Origin: Ureibacillus thermosphaericus
Lineage (GTDB): Bacteria > Bacillota > Bacilli > Bacillales_A > Planococcaceae
Length of the DNA: 64,000 bases
Direction: 5' to 3'
Assembly (NCBI RefSeq): GCF_012396605.1
Contig: NZ_JAAXPW010000012.1
Span: 1-64,000, forward strand
Shown here: one piece after another, positions 1 to 9,539 of the stretch
Numbering within the stretch: position 1 is the first letter of the stretch
Layout of the letters: each line of letters opens with the position of its first letter
Translations under genes and position numbers: made by a program
Notes under the pieces: generated by a model
Databases searched by the model: none
Seen by the model: the letters and a program-made list of their open reading frames with translations, nothing else
What the model was told of the DNA's origin: nothing

Positions 1-58
1 GAGGCTTGAGCCGTGCCCGCGGAAAGCGTCGGCCGGAACGGAGAACAACGTTTTCCAT
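1..58. repeat. GC-rich segment at window edge, possible dispersed repeat
   Basis: About the first 50 bases are clearly GC-rich (blocks such as CCGCGG and GGCCGG) inside an otherwise AT-rich region, with no reading frame of its own. It is cut by the window edge. From memory it resembles short GC-rich intergenic repeats of Bacillales; this cannot be confirmed from a single copy. Confidence 0.3.
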
Positions 59-101
59 AAAAAATCGTCACTTCATGAAAAATCATAAGTGACGATTTTT
101 T
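59..101. terminator. Bidirectional Rho-independent terminator
   Basis: Perfect inverted repeat with arms 61-73 and 87-99, AT-extended on both sides, loop about 13 nt, with a T run on the + strand and a complementary A run on the other side. It lies just past the stop of the minus-strand HxlR-type gene and could also end a gene upstream of the window. Confidence 0.75.
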
Positions 102-138
102 ATTAGCTAGGGTTTTGTCCCAAGCTCTTGGCTTCTTA

Positions 139-462
139 TCATTTAACAGATTCAACGGAAATCCATTGTTGAGACCATTCTTCAATTGATTTCAATATGG
201 GTTCCATCGAACGACCTTTTTCCGTCAATGAATACTCGATCACGACGGGAGTAGAAGGAAACACTTTTCGATTAATAATCTCCATTTGTTCTAATTCTTT
301 TAAGCGGTCAGATAAAACCTTTCCACTAATACCGATAGTTGACTGTATTTCACTAAAACGTCTTGGTCCAGAAAGTAATTGATATATCACTAATGCAGTC
401 CATCTCTGACTTAAGATGGATATTGCTTTTTCAAATTTTGGGCAAATCGCTGGCTGTTCCAA
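139..462 (-). CDS. HxlR-family winged-helix transcriptional regulator (YodB-like)
   Basis: A 107-residue HxlR (DUF24) DNA-binding protein. It begins with a TTG codon after a GAGAGGTG ribosome site. The N-terminus reads CPKFEKA, with Cys7 at the place of the conserved redox cysteine of B. subtilis YodB. The winged helix spans roughly residues 20-90 (LLSGPRRFSEI, LSDRLKELE). YodB-type members sense quinones or thiol stress. This protein has no other cysteine, so an intramolecular disulfide is impossible and any redox switch must be intersubunit or mixed (inference). It is followed on the same side of the chromosome by ahpC-ahpF, which suggests a redox role; the real targets cannot be seen. Confidence 0.85.
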   Translation of the reverse strand: MEQPAICPKFEKAISILSQRWTALVIYQLLSGPRRFSEIQSTIGISGKVLSDRLKELEQMEIINRKVFPSTPVVIEYSLTEKGRSMEPILKSIEEWSQQWISVESVK

Positions 463-585
463 TTACAACACCTCTCTAATTAAGTATTTTATCAAAAAGT
501 CGCTTATAAAAACAAAATAAGTTATTTTATTTAACATCATTACAGTAAGTAACTAAACATTGAATAAAAATCTCAAGTGAAAATA

Positions 586-615
586 AAAAAGCAGTCCAAA
601 AAAGGACTGCTTTAT
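586..615 (-). terminator. Terminator of ahpCF
   Basis: Inverted repeat with arms 588-597 and 604-613 (GCAGTCC / GGACTGC core) followed on the minus strand by a T-rich run. It sits directly past the ahpF stop. Confidence 0.8.
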
Positions 616-622
616 TGTAATA

Positions 623-2155
623 TTAATTTCTAATAAGATAGTCGAATGCACTTAATGCTGCAATTGCGCCAGAGCCCATGGAAATAATAATTTGGTTATA
701 TGGACCGTCTGTACAGTCACCTGCTGCAAACACACCTGGGATTGTCGTAGCGCCTTTTTTATCTACAATGATTTCACCAATGCGATTACGTTCAAGTGTA
801 CCTTCTAACCATTCTGTATTTGGAACAAGACCGATTTGAACGAATACACCTGCTAATTCAATATGTTTTTCTTCACCAGTAACACGGTCTACATATGTAA
901 GTCCGTTGACTTTGTCTGTACCAGTGATTTCTTTTGTAGCAGCATTAGTAATAACCGTCACATTAGACAAGCTATGTAGACGTTTTTGTAAGATTTCATC
1001 AGCTTTTAATTGCTCATTGAATTCGAGCACTGTGACATGATTAACGATTCCAGCAAGGTCAATCGCTGCTTCAACACCGGAGTTTCCTCCACCGATGACC
1101 GCAACGTCTTTTCCTGTGAATAATGGTCCGTCACAGTGAGGGCAGTATGCAACACCCTTGTTTTTAAATTCCTGTTCACCAGGTACATTAATGTTACGCC
1201 AACGTGCACCCGTTGCAATAATGACTGTTTTACTTTTCAGAACGGCGCCGTTTTCAAGTTCTACTTCAATTAGATCGCCTTTCTTTTCAAGGTGTTTTAC
1301 ACGTTGTAAATTCATGATATCAACAGGATATTCTTTCACATGTTCTTCAAGGGCTTTTGCAAGTTTAGGTCCCTCTGTTTCTTTTACACTGATGAAGTTT
1401 TCAATTGTTAATGTATCTAAAATTTGCCCACCAAAGCGTTCTGCGACAATACCTGTTCGAATACCTTTACGAGCTGCATAAATTGCTGCACTAGCTCCCG
1501 CAGGCCCACCGCCGATTACTAATACATCAAACGGATCTTTATTGGATAGCTCTTCCACATCTGAGCCTTTACCGAGCTTTCCAAGAATCTCTTCAATCGT
1601 CATGCGGCCACTAGCAAACGGTTCACCGTTTAAGAAAACTGTTGGTACAGCTAAAATATCTTTACTTTCCACTTCTTCTTTGTACGCAGCGCCATCAATC
1701 ATTGTATGTGTAATGTTAGGATTTAACACACTCATGATGTTAAGTGCTTGTACAACATCAGGACAGTTGTGGCAAGTTAAGCTAACGTAAGTTTCAAAGT
1801 GGTATTCGTCATTGATAGATTTAATTTGATCAATGATATTTTGCTCAACTTTTGGAGGACGGCCACTTACTTGTAGTAAAGCTAGTACTAATGAAGTAAA
1901 TTCATGTCCTAATGGAACACCGGCAAAAGTGATACCAGTGTCTTCACCAACACGGTTTACGCTAAAGCTTGGTGTTCTTTTTAGTTCTGTTTTTTCTACT
2001 TTAATTTTTGGTGTCATGGATGCTAGCTCATCAACTAAAGCTAGCATCTCTTCAGATACCTCGTCAGAACCAGCACTTACTTTTAAAACGATATCGTTTT
2101 CAAGCAGCTGTAAATACTGACTTAGTTGAGATTTTATTTCTGCATCTAATGCCAT
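623..2155 (-). CDS. ahpF: Alkyl hydroperoxide reductase subunit F (NADH:peroxiredoxin reductase)
   Basis: A 510-residue flavoprotein disulfide reductase that passes electrons from NADH through FAD and two disulfide centres to the peroxiredoxin AhpC. The N-terminal tandem thioredoxin-fold part (about 1-200) carries CHNC at 128-131. The FAD site GGGPAG is near 215, the redox pair CPHC at 338-341, and the NADH-binding GGGNSG near 355. Length and domain order match AhpF rather than the shorter thioredoxin reductase. It starts 14 nt after the ahpC stop on the same strand, so the two form one operon ending at the hairpin at 586-615. Peroxide control through the PerR-like boxes upstream of ahpC is likely. 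Confidence 0.97.
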   Translation of the reverse strand: MALDAEIKSQLSQYLQLLENDIVLKVSAGSDEVSEEMLALVDELASMTPKIKVEKTELKRTPSFSVNRVGEDTGITFAGVPLGHEFTSLVLALLQVSGRPPKVEQNIIDQIKSINDEYHFETYVSLTCHNCPDVVQALNIMSVLNPNITHTMIDGAAYKEEVESKDILAVPTVFLNGEPFASGRMTIEEILGKLGKGSDVEELSNKDPFDVLVIGGGPAGASAAIYAARKGIRTGIVAERFGGQILDTLTIENFISVKETEGPKLAKALEEHVKEYPVDIMNLQRVKHLEKKGDLIEVELENGAVLKSKTVIIATGARWRNINVPGEQEFKNKGVAYCPHCDGPLFTGKDVAVIGGGNSGVEAAIDLAGIVNHVTVLEFNEQLKADEILQKRLHSLSNVTVITNAATKEITGTDKVNGLTYVDRVTGEEKHIELAGVFVQIGLVPNTEWLEGTLERNRIGEIIVDKKGATTIPGVFAAGDCTDGPYNQIIISMGSGAIAALSAFDYLIRN

Positions 2156-2169
2156 GTTGAATCGTCTCC

Positions 2170-2733
2170 TTAAATTTTACCAACAAGGTCAAGGCTTGGC
2201 TTAAGTGTTTTACCAGTTTCTTTCCATTTTGCTGGGCAAACTTCACCAGGATTGTTACGTACGTATTGAGCAGCTCTAATCTTGTCGATTAAAGCACTTG
2301 CGTCACGGCCAATACCTTCAGCGTTGATTTCAACAGCTTGAATTACACCATCTGGATCGATAATGAACGTACCGCGATCAGCAAGACCTTCGTTTTCTCT
2401 TAACACTTCAAATTGTTTAGAAAGAACGTGAGTTGGGTCACCAATCATAGCGTAAGTGATTTTTCCAATTGTTTCTGAAGTATCGTGCCATGCTTTGTGA
2501 GTGAAGTGAGTGTCAGTTGAAACTGAGAATACTTCAACGCCTAATTCTTGAAGTTTTGGATATTGTTCTTGAAGATCTTCTAATTCAGTTGGGCATACGA
2601 ATGTGAAGTCAGCAGGGTAGAAGCAAACTACAGACCAATGACCTTTGAAATCTTCTTCAGTTACTGTGATGAATTCACCATTTTTGTAAGCTTGAGCAGT
2701 AAATGGTTGTACTTGTTTTCCGATTAATGACAT
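2170..2733 (-). CDS. ahpC: Alkyl hydroperoxide reductase subunit C (2-Cys peroxiredoxin)
   Basis: Typical 2-Cys peroxiredoxin reducing H2O2 and organic peroxides, recycled by AhpF. The ATG at 2733 is preferred because GGAGG lies 8 nt upstream; an in-frame ATG at 2748 lies upstream of that GGAGG and is not served by it. The product is then 187 residues, the usual AhpC length. Peroxidatic Cys47 is in FTFVCPTE and resolving Cys166 in GEVCPAKW. First gene of ahpC-ahpF. A sigma-A type promoter and two PerR-like boxes lie upstream. Confidence 0.97.
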   Translation of the reverse strand: MSLIGKQVQPFTAQAYKNGEFITVTEEDFKGHWSVVCFYPADFTFVCPTELEDLQEQYPKLQELGVEVFSVSTDTHFTHKAWHDTSETIGKITYAMIGDPTHVLSKQFEVLRENEGLADRGTFIIDPDGVIQAVEINAEGIGRDASALIDKIRAAQYVRNNPGEVCPAKWKETGKTLKPSLDLVGKI

Positions 2734-2776
2734 ATTCATTACCTCCAAAAATCTTATTTTTAATATTAAAACTTTT

Positions 2777-2811
2777 TGATAATAATTATTAGCTAGGATT
2801 AATTATTATAT
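2777..2811 (-). promoter_or_regulatory. Two tandem PerR-like boxes in the ahpC promoter
   Basis: The 15-mer at 2777-2791 matches the Per box (TTATAAT-N-ATTATAA) at 12 of 14 positions. The one at 2797-2811 matches at 10 of 14. Their centres are 20 bp apart and they overlap or follow the -10 region. PerR control of ahpC is established in B. subtilis; site use here is inference. Confidence 0.65.
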
Positions 2812-2830
2812 ACATATCTTTTTTTGTCAA
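2802..2830 (-). promoter_or_regulatory. Sigma-A promoter of ahpCF
   Basis: On the minus strand a perfect TTGACA (plus positions 2825-2830) is followed after 17 nt by AATAAT (2802-2807). An overlapping TATAAT gives a 14-nt spacer. It lies about 70 nt upstream of ahpC. Confidence 0.6.
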
Positions 2831-3059
2831 ATGGAATATATTAAACATTTCAAACATTAGTCTATATTTTAGACTACATATATATACATAAAAATGGAAA
2901 ATGAATTGAAGTGACGAACAAACTAAACTTTTCCATTTTTCACTATATATTTATTTTAGAAGATACGAATGGGTAATACAAGAAACAAACTCCTATCTAT
3001 AATGAATGTTTATGTTAGGATAGAGTACAAAGGTTTCATAGAGGGGAGAGTGGAGTTTA

Positions 3060-3683
3060 GTGTTTTTGGAACAATTGAAGAGAAAGTTAAATACACAGCA
3101 AATAAAATTTATTGGTGAAGAAACAGCTTTTCGTTCTGCAGTGTTGATTCCCATCATTCAAATAGAAGGAGAATGGCATATTCTTTTTGAAGTGCGTTCA
3201 TTTACGTTAAGAAAACAGCCAGGAGATATTAGTTTTCCGGGAGGCCGTGTCGAAGATTCAGATGCATCTCCATTAGAAGCAGCTTTGAGGGAAACCCATG
3301 AAGAATTGGGAATTCACCCCAATACAATTAAAGTAATAGGTGAACTAAGTCCGTTAATAACTTCCCCTTCCTTTGTCATTTATCCATATGTTGCAACAAT
3401 TGATAATCAAGTTATTCAACCTTCTTATAATAAAGAAGAAGTAGAAGAAATCTTTACGATTCCAATAAAGTGGCTTCTCAATTATGAGCCATATTCTCAT
3501 TTAGTAAAAATAAAGATCATTCCGCCATCAGATTTTCCTTATGAAAAAATTATTAATGGTAAGGATTATCAATGGAGAACAAGAGAAATGGAAGAATGGT
3601 TTTACGACTATGAGCAGTATACCATTTGGGGTTTAACGGCGAGAATTTTAAAACATTTTGTTGAAATACTGAAAAATAAATAA
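3060..3683 (+). CDS. Nudix hydrolase, CoA pyrophosphatase-like (NudL type)
   Basis: A 207-residue Nudix protein. The NudL/UPF0035-type block GDISFPGG (55-62) runs into the Nudix helix RETHEELGI (77-85), which holds the metal-binding glutamates. This combination marks enzymes that split coenzyme A into phosphopantetheine and 3',5'-ADP. The start is uncertain: a GTG at 3060 lies 4 nt after GGAG, and a TTG at 3066 lies 10 nt after it. It stands alone between ahpC (divergent) and mqo. Substrate is assigned from family only. Confidence 0.85.
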   Translation: MFLEQLKRKLNTQQIKFIGEETAFRSAVLIPIIQIEGEWHILFEVRSFTLRKQPGDISFPGGRVEDSDASPLEAALRETHEELGIHPNTIKVIGELSPLITSPSFVIYPYVATIDNQVIQPSYNKEEVEEIFTIPIKWLLNYEPYSHLVKIKIIPPSDFPYEKIINGKDYQWRTREMEEWFYDYEQYTIWGLTARILKHFVEILKNK

Positions 3684-4105
3684 GATATTCTCTAATGGTA
3701 AAATTATAGAAATGATTACGAAGCATATCAGAGTTGTTTAAATAAAAAATTTGCTAGCATTTATCATTTGTTTTGTGCTCAAGATGTTATATCAATATAA
3801 TTGTAATGAATCCAAATATTTCATTTTTTATTCATCATGCATTCGAAAATAATTTCACCAAATACGGTAAATAATATAAATCAATATAAGAAAAGAAAGT
3901 AATGATAGCTTTTATACACATGAATGTATAAAAAAATCCTTTCCATAAATGTACATTTTAACTTGCTATCAGAGCATAGATATAATATTTAAATCTCAAA
4001 TTAAAAGTGTTATACTATAATAAGGTCAAAATGTACAAGAAGATGTTGACAAAAAATAGTCTACATCTTTATGGAAAAAATAGGGGAGATAAGGATGGTT
4101 ATAAA
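3684..4105. other. AT-rich intergenic stretch upstream of mqo
   Basis: No gene or RNA recognised. Near its end TTGACA (4046-4051) is followed after 17 nt by TTATGG, and TATACT/TATAAT-like sequences occur at 4011-4021; either may serve mqo. A small inverted repeat near 3910-3930 has no T tail. Confidence 0.4.
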
Positions 4106-5623
4106 ATGAGTAGTAGTCAAACTAAGAAAAATGTCGTTCTAATCGGCGCCGGTATTATGAGTGCAACTTTAGGGACGTTACTAAAAGAGCTTGCTCCAGA
4201 TTGGAATATTACGATTTACGAAAAACTTGATAAGCCTGGCGAAGAAAGTTCAAATGAATGGAACAATGCGGGTACAGGACATGCCGCACTATGTGAGCTT
4301 AACTACACTGTTGAAAAACCAGATGGCTCCATTGACATTTCCAAAGCAATTAATGTAAATGAACAATTCCAAGTTTCTAAGCAGTTTTGGGCTTACCTTG
4401 TAAAAAATAATTTAATTCAGAATCCGCAAGATTTTATAATGCCGTTACCACACTTGAGTTTCGTTACAGGTGAAAATAATGTTTCCTTCTTGAAAAAGCG
4501 TTTTGAAGCACTTTCAAAATTACATCTATTTGAAGGTATGGAATTCAGTGACGATCCGGAAAAATTAAAAGAGTGGATTCCGTTAATGATGGAAGACCGC
4601 GTTATTACAGAACCAATCGCAGCTACAAAAATTGATTCAGGTACGGACGTAAACTTTGGTGAATTAACGCGTATTTTAGTGAAACACTTACAAAATCAAG
4701 GTGTTGAAGTACATTACAAACATATCGTTGAAGGCATTAAACGCACAAAAGACGGCCGTTGGGAATTAAAAGTCCACGATTTAGACAGCATTAAAATGAA
4801 ATACGTTTCTGCTGATTTTGTATTTATTGGTGCAGGTGGCGGAAGCTTACATTTACTTCAAGATACAGGGATTCCAGAAAGTAAGCACATTGGTGGGTTC
4901 CCAGTAAGTGGTTTATTCTTAGTATGTAAAAACCCTGAAATCGTTAAAAAACACCATGCAAAAGTATATGGTAAAGCAAAAGTTGGAGCACCTCCAATGT
5001 CTGTGCCGCACTTAGATACTCGTTATATCGATGGTGAAAAATCTTTATTGTTCGGACCATTTGCAGGATTCTCACCTAAATTCTTAAAAACAGGTTCCTA
5101 CATGGACTTATTTGCTTCAATTAAAGCAAATAATTTATTGACCTTACTTGCTTGCGGTGCGAAAAACGTGCCGTTAACAAAATACTTAATCGGACAATTA
5201 ATGTTAACAAAAGAACAACGTATTGAAGAATTACGTGAATTTATTCCTAATGCAAAAGCTGAAGATTGGGAAATTATTATTGCTGGACAACGCGTACAAG
5301 TAATTAAAGATACTGAAACTGGCGGTAAAGGTACATTGCAATTCGGTACAGAAGTCATTACATCATCTGACGGTTCTGTCGCTGCATTATTAGGAGCGTC
5401 ACCAGGTGCTTCAACAGCGGTTAAAGTAATGCTTGATGTAATTAATCGCTGCTTCCCAGAAGAAATGAAAAAATGGGAAGGAAAAATTAAAGAAATGATT
5501 CCATCCTATGGTCAAAAATTACTAGACAACCCAGATCTATTCAAAGAAATACAAGCTTCTACTGATGAAATTTTAGGTTTAGGAAAAGAAAATATAGAGA
5601 AAGAATTAGAAACAATTCAATAA
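4106..5623 (+). CDS. mqo: Malate:quinone oxidoreductase
   Basis: Membrane-associated FAD enzyme oxidising L-malate to oxaloacetate and passing electrons to quinone, bypassing soluble malate dehydrogenase. The N-terminal FAD motif [10 protein letters not shown] and blocks such as [16 protein letters not shown] and FPVSGLFL are typical. The start chosen is ATG 4106 (KMSSSQ), preceded by AAGGATGG; it gives 505 residues, close to the approximately 500 of Bacillus Mqo. The upstream in-frame ATG at 4007 would add 33 unrelated residues running through promoter-like sequence. It is followed by a strong terminator and appears to be a single-gene unit. Confidence 0.96.
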   Translation: MSSSQTKKNVVLIGAGIMSATLGTLLKELAPDWNITIYEKLDKPGEESSNEWNNAGTGHAALCELNYTVEKPDGSIDISKAINVNEQFQVSKQFWAYLVKNNLIQNPQDFIMPLPHLSFVTGENNVSFLKKRFEALSKLHLFEGMEFSDDPEKLKEWIPLMMEDRVITEPIAATKIDSGTDVNFGELTRILVKHLQNQGVEVHYKHIVEGIKRTKDGRWELKVHDLDSIKMKYVSADFVFIGAGGGSLHLLQDTGIPESKHIGGFPVSGLFLVCKNPEIVKKHHAKVYGKAKVGAPPMSVPHLDTRYIDGEKSLLFGPFAGFSPKFLKTGSYMDLFASIKANNLLTLLACGAKNVPLTKYLIGQLMLTKEQRIEELREFIPNAKAEDWEIIIAGQRVQVIKDTETGGKGTLQFGTEVITSSDGSVAALLGASPGASTAVKVMLDVINRCFPEEMKKWEGKIKEMIPSYGQKLLDNPDLFKEIQASTDEILGLGKENIEKELETIQ

Positions 5624-5648
5624 TGAAGGCTCTCTACATAGCCGTCTT

Positions 5649-5691
5649 AACATACCAGATCTCTATAAAGGGAATCTGGTATGTTTTTTAT
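5649..5691 (+). terminator. Terminator of mqo
   Basis: Arms 5649-5660 and 5674-5685 are complementary, followed by a run of T. Confidence 0.9.
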
Positions 5692-5726
5692 TACTTGCAA
5701 AATAACAGGATATGGATGTGAAATAA

Positions 5727-6416
5727 ATGAGATACATCAATATGGTTAGGGGAATCTTTTATCAACGATTGAACCGCTTTGTTGCTGAAGTTTATATCGA
5801 TGGTCAAAAAGAAAAAGTCCATGTTAAAAACACTGGTCGCCTAAAGGAATTGTTGATACAAAATGTAGAAGTGTTACTAGAAGAAAGTAATGATCCGAAC
5901 CGGAAAACAAAATATTCGCTCATTGCTGTGAAAAAAGGCGAACGGTGGGTAAATATCGATTCCCAGGCACCAAATACTGTTGCTTATGAAGCGATATTAG
6001 ATGGGAAAATTGCTGAAATTGGAACCATCCAAAAATTAAAAAAAGAAGTGAAATATGGAGATTCCCGATTTGATTTATACTTTGAAACGCAAGAAGAAAA
6101 AGGGTTTATTGAAGTAAAGGGCGTAACGTTAGAGAAAGATGGAGTAGCGGTGTTTCCTGATGCACCCACTTCTAGGGGGACAAAACATGTTTTAGAACTA
6201 ATGAAAGCGGTGGAGGCAGGTTATAAAGGAATCATATTATTTATTATTCAAATGGAGGGTTGTCGCCTTTTTGTACCTAATCATGAAACAGACCCATCCT
6301 TTTCAAATGCGTTACGACAAGCTTCAAAACAAGGAGTGCAAATTTTAGCTTACGAAACAAGTGTAAGTGAACAATGTATGGTAATCAGTAATCGAATTCC
6401 CGTTGAATTAATATGA
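5727..6416 (+). CDS. sfsA: SfsA family protein (predicted nuclease)
   Basis: A 229-residue member of the SfsA family, named from sugar fermentation stimulation in E. coli and predicted to be an endonuclease-fold protein. The central block FIEVKGVTLEKDG followed by FPDAPTSRG is the family signature; its acidic and lysine residues form the PD-(D/E)xK-like site. The N-terminal RLNRFVAEV and HVKNTGRL blocks also fit. The ATG at 5727 has only a weak ribosome site (GGATATGGATG); a second ATG at 5742 has none better. Biological role in Bacillales is unclear. Confidence 0.93.
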   Translation: MRYINMVRGIFYQRLNRFVAEVYIDGQKEKVHVKNTGRLKELLIQNVEVLLEESNDPNRKTKYSLIAVKKGERWVNIDSQAPNTVAYEAILDGKIAEIGTIQKLKKEVKYGDSRFDLYFETQEEKGFIEVKGVTLEKDGVAVFPDAPTSRGTKHVLELMKAVEAGYKGIILFIIQMEGCRLFVPNHETDPSFSNALRQASKQGVQILAYETSVSEQCMVISNRIPVELI

Positions 6417-6461
6417 AAAAGGATTGTTACATAAAAAGAAGAATTTAGGACAATTTAATAA

Positions 6462-6482
6462 TGAACAAATTAGATTTGTTCA
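6462..6482. repeat. Perfect 9-bp inverted repeat upstream of small gene
   Basis: TGAACAAAT at 6462-6470 and ATTTGTTCA at 6474-6482, separated by 3 nt. It lies 46 nt past sfsA and 10 nt before the ribosome site of the next gene. It may be a weak terminator (no clean T run) or a protein-binding site. Confidence 0.45.
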
Positions 6483-6506
6483 ATTTGCTCAATAAGGAGG
6501 ATGGTT

Positions 6507-6686
6507 ATGTCAATCGAGGATAATAAACATAAAGACGAGTTCCAACGCAAAAATAAGCTTCAATTTCACCAATCCCCTAATCAAAAATCAACAGAATTTG
6601 CTTCTGATATGGCAATTGAAACAACTTCCCAGAAGGAAAAAGGGCGTATACAACAACCAATCAGTGAAAGAACAGCATGGCATTAA
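6507..6686 (+). CDS. Small hydrophilic protein with EFASD motif, possible small spore protein
   Basis: A 59-residue, highly polar protein rich in Gln, Lys, Glu and Ser, with no cysteine or membrane segment. The second ATG (6507) is chosen because AAGGAGG ends just before the first ATG (6501), leaving it no spacing. Residues STEFASDM resemble the TEFASE block of gamma-type small acid-soluble spore proteins, where the germination protease GPR cuts. Only one copy is present and the rest is not recognisably SASP, so this is a suggestion. Its own terminator follows at 6717. Confidence 0.6.
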   Translation: MSIEDNKHKDEFQRKNKLQFHQSPNQKSTEFASDMAIETTSQKEKGRIQQPISERTAWH

Positions 6687-6716
6687 GACTGACCATTTGA
6701 ATTATTGAGTATTTAT

Positions 6717-6746
6717 AAGCTATGGATACTTTTCCATAGCTTTTTT
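6717..6746 (+). terminator. Terminator after small gene
   Basis: Stem AAGCTATGGA / TCCATAGCTT with a short loop and six T. Confidence 0.9.
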
Positions 6747-6763
6747 AAGTGAAAGTATTACCA

Positions 6764-6796
6764 TAAAAAAACGCTTTATTTCAATTGTAAAGCGTA
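6764..6796 (-). terminator. Terminator of the siderophore permease operon
   Basis: Arms 6771-6778 and 6788-6795; on the minus strand a T run follows. It sits just past the fhuF-like stop. Confidence 0.75.
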
Positions 6797-6803
6797 TAAT
6801 CGA

Positions 6804-7577
6804 TTATTCTATAAAATGTTTTTTTAATGATTTTGCTTCCATCTTTCTAGAAATGCAAGGACATGTTTTGCATCGCTTCATACTATTAAGGAGATAGTTG
6901 TAACAACATGTTTTTCTGATTCTGAGCTCTGCTCCATTATCTACAAATGATTTCTTACCATAATATTTTCGCAGTGGATTTCCTATATGACTACCAAATA
7001 ATGATCCATCTGCTTCAAAAATAATGTAGTGAAAGTCATCAATGGCTTGTTGATGATTCTCCTTTAACTCCATTTCATACAGCCAAAATACGTACACAGC
7101 AATATTTTCCCATAAAATCGTTTTGGAAATGCCAATCGTTTTTTCAAACATGGCGATGAGTGGAGAAATATTTTTTAAAAATAAATCCTTTATAACCTCT
7201 TGCCGCCAAAAGGAACGGCTTTGACAGTTTTGATTCAATTCCTCAAAGCTTAAATCCTTAAGATTAATTATTGGAATCCAGTTTTCCCCTTTCTCTGGCC
7301 ATTCCATTTCAATCATATTCAGTTCAACATTGAGTTTTTTGTTCCAGACAGACATAGCAAATAAAGAAATAACTGCAACGAAAGCAAATCTCTTCATAAA
7401 AATGGAAGCTGCAACTTTTTCTGAAGGGGCACCAATCATCTCGGCAATTTTTGAAATGAATTCTTTAAGATAAATTTCATCCATTAATTGATAAACATTG
7501 AAAGTATGAATCGATTCAGAATTTAATCTATATTTTTTCAATATCTGTAATTCTTTCTCTGTTAATGTATTAACCAT
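6804..7577 (-). CDS. FhuF-type ferric-siderophore reductase (2Fe-2S)
   Basis: A 257-residue cytoplasmic protein of the FhuF / IucA-IucC C-terminal-like family. The C-terminus carries CC-x10-C-x2-C (Cys224, 225, 236, 239), the unusual 2Fe-2S ligand pattern of FhuF, which reduces imported ferric siderophores to release Fe2+. The start codon overlaps the last 8 nt of the upstream ATPase gene, so translation is probably coupled. Last gene of a minus-strand operon permease-permease-ATPase-reductase, expected to be Fur controlled. The siderophore cannot be told from sequence. Confidence 0.85.
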   Translation of the reverse strand: MVNTLTEKELQILKKYRLNSESIHTFNVYQLMDEIYLKEFISKIAEMIGAPSEKVAASIFMKRFAFVAVISLFAMSVWNKKLNVELNMIEMEWPEKGENWIPIINLKDLSFEELNQNCQSRSFWRQEVIKDLFLKNISPLIAMFEKTIGISKTILWENIAVYVFWLYEMELKENHQQAIDDFHYIIFEADGSLFGSHIGNPLRKYYGKKSFVDNGAELRIRKTCCYNYLLNSMKRCKTCPCISRKMEAKSLKKHFIE

Positions 7578-8391
7578 GGGAAATAACTACCTCTTTTAAA
7601 ATGCATCTACCTTTGCCATGTGGGATGCACAGCGGCGTTCCAAACAAAGGATCTGGTGTTACTTCACAATCCATGTCAAAGACAGCTTTTACTAGACTTC
7701 GATTAATGACGTGCTCCGGCTTCCCTTGGGCAAAAACTTTTTGATTCTTGATAGCCACAATATGATGGGCATATCGGCAAGCAAGATTTAAGTCGTGTAG
7801 GACCATTACCACCGTACGTTTTTCCTTTTCGTTTAATTCAAAAAGCAAATCAAGTATTTCGATTTGATGGGTCAGGTCTAAATAAGTGGTTGGTTCATCT
7901 AATAAAATGATATCCGTATCCTGAGCCAAAGTCATGGCAATCCAAGCACGCTGGCGCTGTCCACCGGAAAGAGCATCTACCGGTTTTTCTTTTAATTCTT
8001 CGAGTCGTGTCGCCTTCAAAGCATTGTTTACTTTTTCTTCATCCTCTTCTGACCATTGACGTAGCCAAGTTTGATGAGGATAGCGTCCTTGTTTTACCAG
8101 TTGCAAAACTGTTAAGCCTTCCGGTGCAGATGGTGATTGAGGAAGGATTGCCAATTGTTTAGCAACTTCTTTGGTAGAAAGCTTAGCGATTGCTTTACCT
8201 TCAAGAATAACCGTACCAGATGTTGGCTTCAGCAGACGGGCGATCGAACGAAGAAGCGTCGATTTTCCGCAGCCATTTGCCCCAATAAATACGGTAATCT
8301 CACCCTTTGGTATTTTTAAATCCAACTCGTGAATTATGAGGTTTTTTCCATAGGAAATCGATAAATTTTTCGTCTCAATCGCACTCATCAT
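7570..8391 (-). CDS. Ferric-siderophore ABC transporter ATP-binding protein (FecE/FhuC type)
   Basis: A 273-residue ATPase that powers iron-complex import with the two permeases. Walker A GANGCGKST at 37-45, ABC signature LSGGQ at 141-145, Walker B LLDEP near 163-167. The first of two adjacent ATGs (8391) has AGGAG 8 nt upstream. About 90 nt separate it from the permease gene upstream. Family pattern (LPQSP Q-loop region, DLNLACRYAHH switch) is that of iron-siderophore importers. Confidence 0.95.
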   Translation of the reverse strand: MMSAIETKNLSISYGKNLIIHELDLKIPKGEITVFIGANGCGKSTLLRSIARLLKPTSGTVILEGKAIAKLSTKEVAKQLAILPQSPSAPEGLTVLQLVKQGRYPHQTWLRQWSEEDEEKVNNALKATRLEELKEKPVDALSGGQRQRAWIAMTLAQDTDIILLDEPTTYLDLTHQIEILDLLFELNEKEKRTVVMVLHDLNLACRYAHHIVAIKNQKVFAQGKPEHVINRSLVKAVFDMDCEVTPDPLFGTPLCIPHGKGRCILKEVVISHG

Positions 8392-8483
8392 CTTGCTAGC
8401 TCCTTTTTATTTTTAGTTTTCGAATACTTTCGTTCCAAGCACTTTCAAAGAAAATATCTCTTCTGATACTCATTCACTTCATT

Positions 8484-9539
8484 TTAAGAATTTTTTGTTT
8501 TAAAAAGCAGATAGATAAAATATGGCGCTCCAATTCCTGCAGTGAATACGCCTGCAGGCACCTCTAAAGGTGAAAAGACGGTCCGGCCGATTAAGTCTGC
8601 AAGCATTACAAGTATTCCTCCAATAAATGCGGATGTAGGAATCAACGCCTCGAAGGATGAGCCAACAAGCCGTCTTGCCATATGGGGAGCCATCAGCCCA
8701 ACAAAACCAATCGTGCCGGCAAAAGCTACTGAAATGCCAATTAACGCTGTACTTAACATTAATAATAGAAACCTATGTTTTTGAACGTTATCGCCTAGCC
8801 CAGTTGCTACATCATCACCTAATTCCTGAATATTAAGCAGTCTAGTAGCAAGAATGGCGAGGATAATTAAGATAACCGCCCCTGGAACAAGAATTACAAC
8901 GTTTGTCCAATTCGATCCATAAACTGAGCCCGTAATCCAAATATTTGCTTGGCTTGCTTGATAGATTGGTCCAGTTACCATTAAAAATGTGGTGAACGCC
9001 TGCATAAGTGAGGAAATCCCGATGCCAATCAACACAAGGCGAATAGGGGATACCCCATTTTTCCATGAAAGGAAATAAACTAAGACCCCCACCACACTAG
9101 CACCAATAAATGCAGCTAATGGCAACCAAGCTATGCTGACCGTTAAAGAATGGTTCTGATCGCTGAAGATGGACATAAAACCGACAACGGCTACTGCCGC
9201 ACCGCCAGAAATTCCCAAAACTTCAGGTGATGCAAGTGGGTTTCTTACCATTCCTTGTAAAATGGCGCCAGCAATCGCTAGGGAAATACCGACAGTTAAG
9301 GCGACGATAATTCTTGGCAGACGGAATGATGTGATAACCAATGTTTCCATCTCTGGACCTAAACCAAGTAGCACTTTAACAACTGTCAACGGGTTGATCT
9401 TCATTTCCCCTAAACCCGTGCTTATTACAAAAACAACAAAGGCGATAATAGCTAAGGTTGTATAAATAAATGCAGCTTTTCGATCAATTAGTAATGACAT
9501 CTTGCCGTTAAAGAGACGTAAATTTTTGTATTTACTCAT
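8484..9539 (-). CDS. Ferric-siderophore ABC transporter permease (FecCD family), second subunit
   Basis: A 351-residue very hydrophobic protein of the BtuC/FecCD fold (about ten helices). Family blocks include LPRIIVALTVG, GAILQGMVRNPLASPE, GTIGFVGLMAPHMAR (the ATPase-coupling loop region) and the final EVPAGVFTAGIGAPYFIYLL. It overlaps the upstream permease by ATGA (9536-9539), the usual coupling of paired subunits. The pair forms the heterodimeric inner-membrane channel. Confidence 0.95.
   Translation of the reverse strand: MSKYKNLRLFNGKMSLLIDRKAAFIYTTLAIIAFVVFVISTGLGEMKINPLTVVKVLLGLGPEMETLVITSFRLPRIIVALTVGISLAIAGAILQGMVRNPLASPEVLGISGGAAVAVVGFMSIFSDQNHSLTVSIAWLPLAAFIGASVVGVLVYFLSWKNGVSPIRLVLIGIGISSLMQAFTTFLMVTGPIYQASQANIWITGSVYGSNWTNVVILVPGAVILIILAILATRLLNIQELGDDVATGLGDNVQKHRFLLLMLSTALIGISVAFAGTIGFVGLMAPHMARRLVGSSFEALIPTSAFIGGILVMLADLIGRTVFSPLEVPAGVFTAGIGAPYFIYLLFKTKNS

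Noticed and set aside
2734-2748. Upstream ATG for ahpC at 2748
   Set aside because: It lies before the GGAGG that serves ATG 2733 and would lengthen the protein beyond the usual 187 residues.
3910-3935. Terminator-like inverted repeat upstream of mqo
   Set aside because: No T run follows on either strand.
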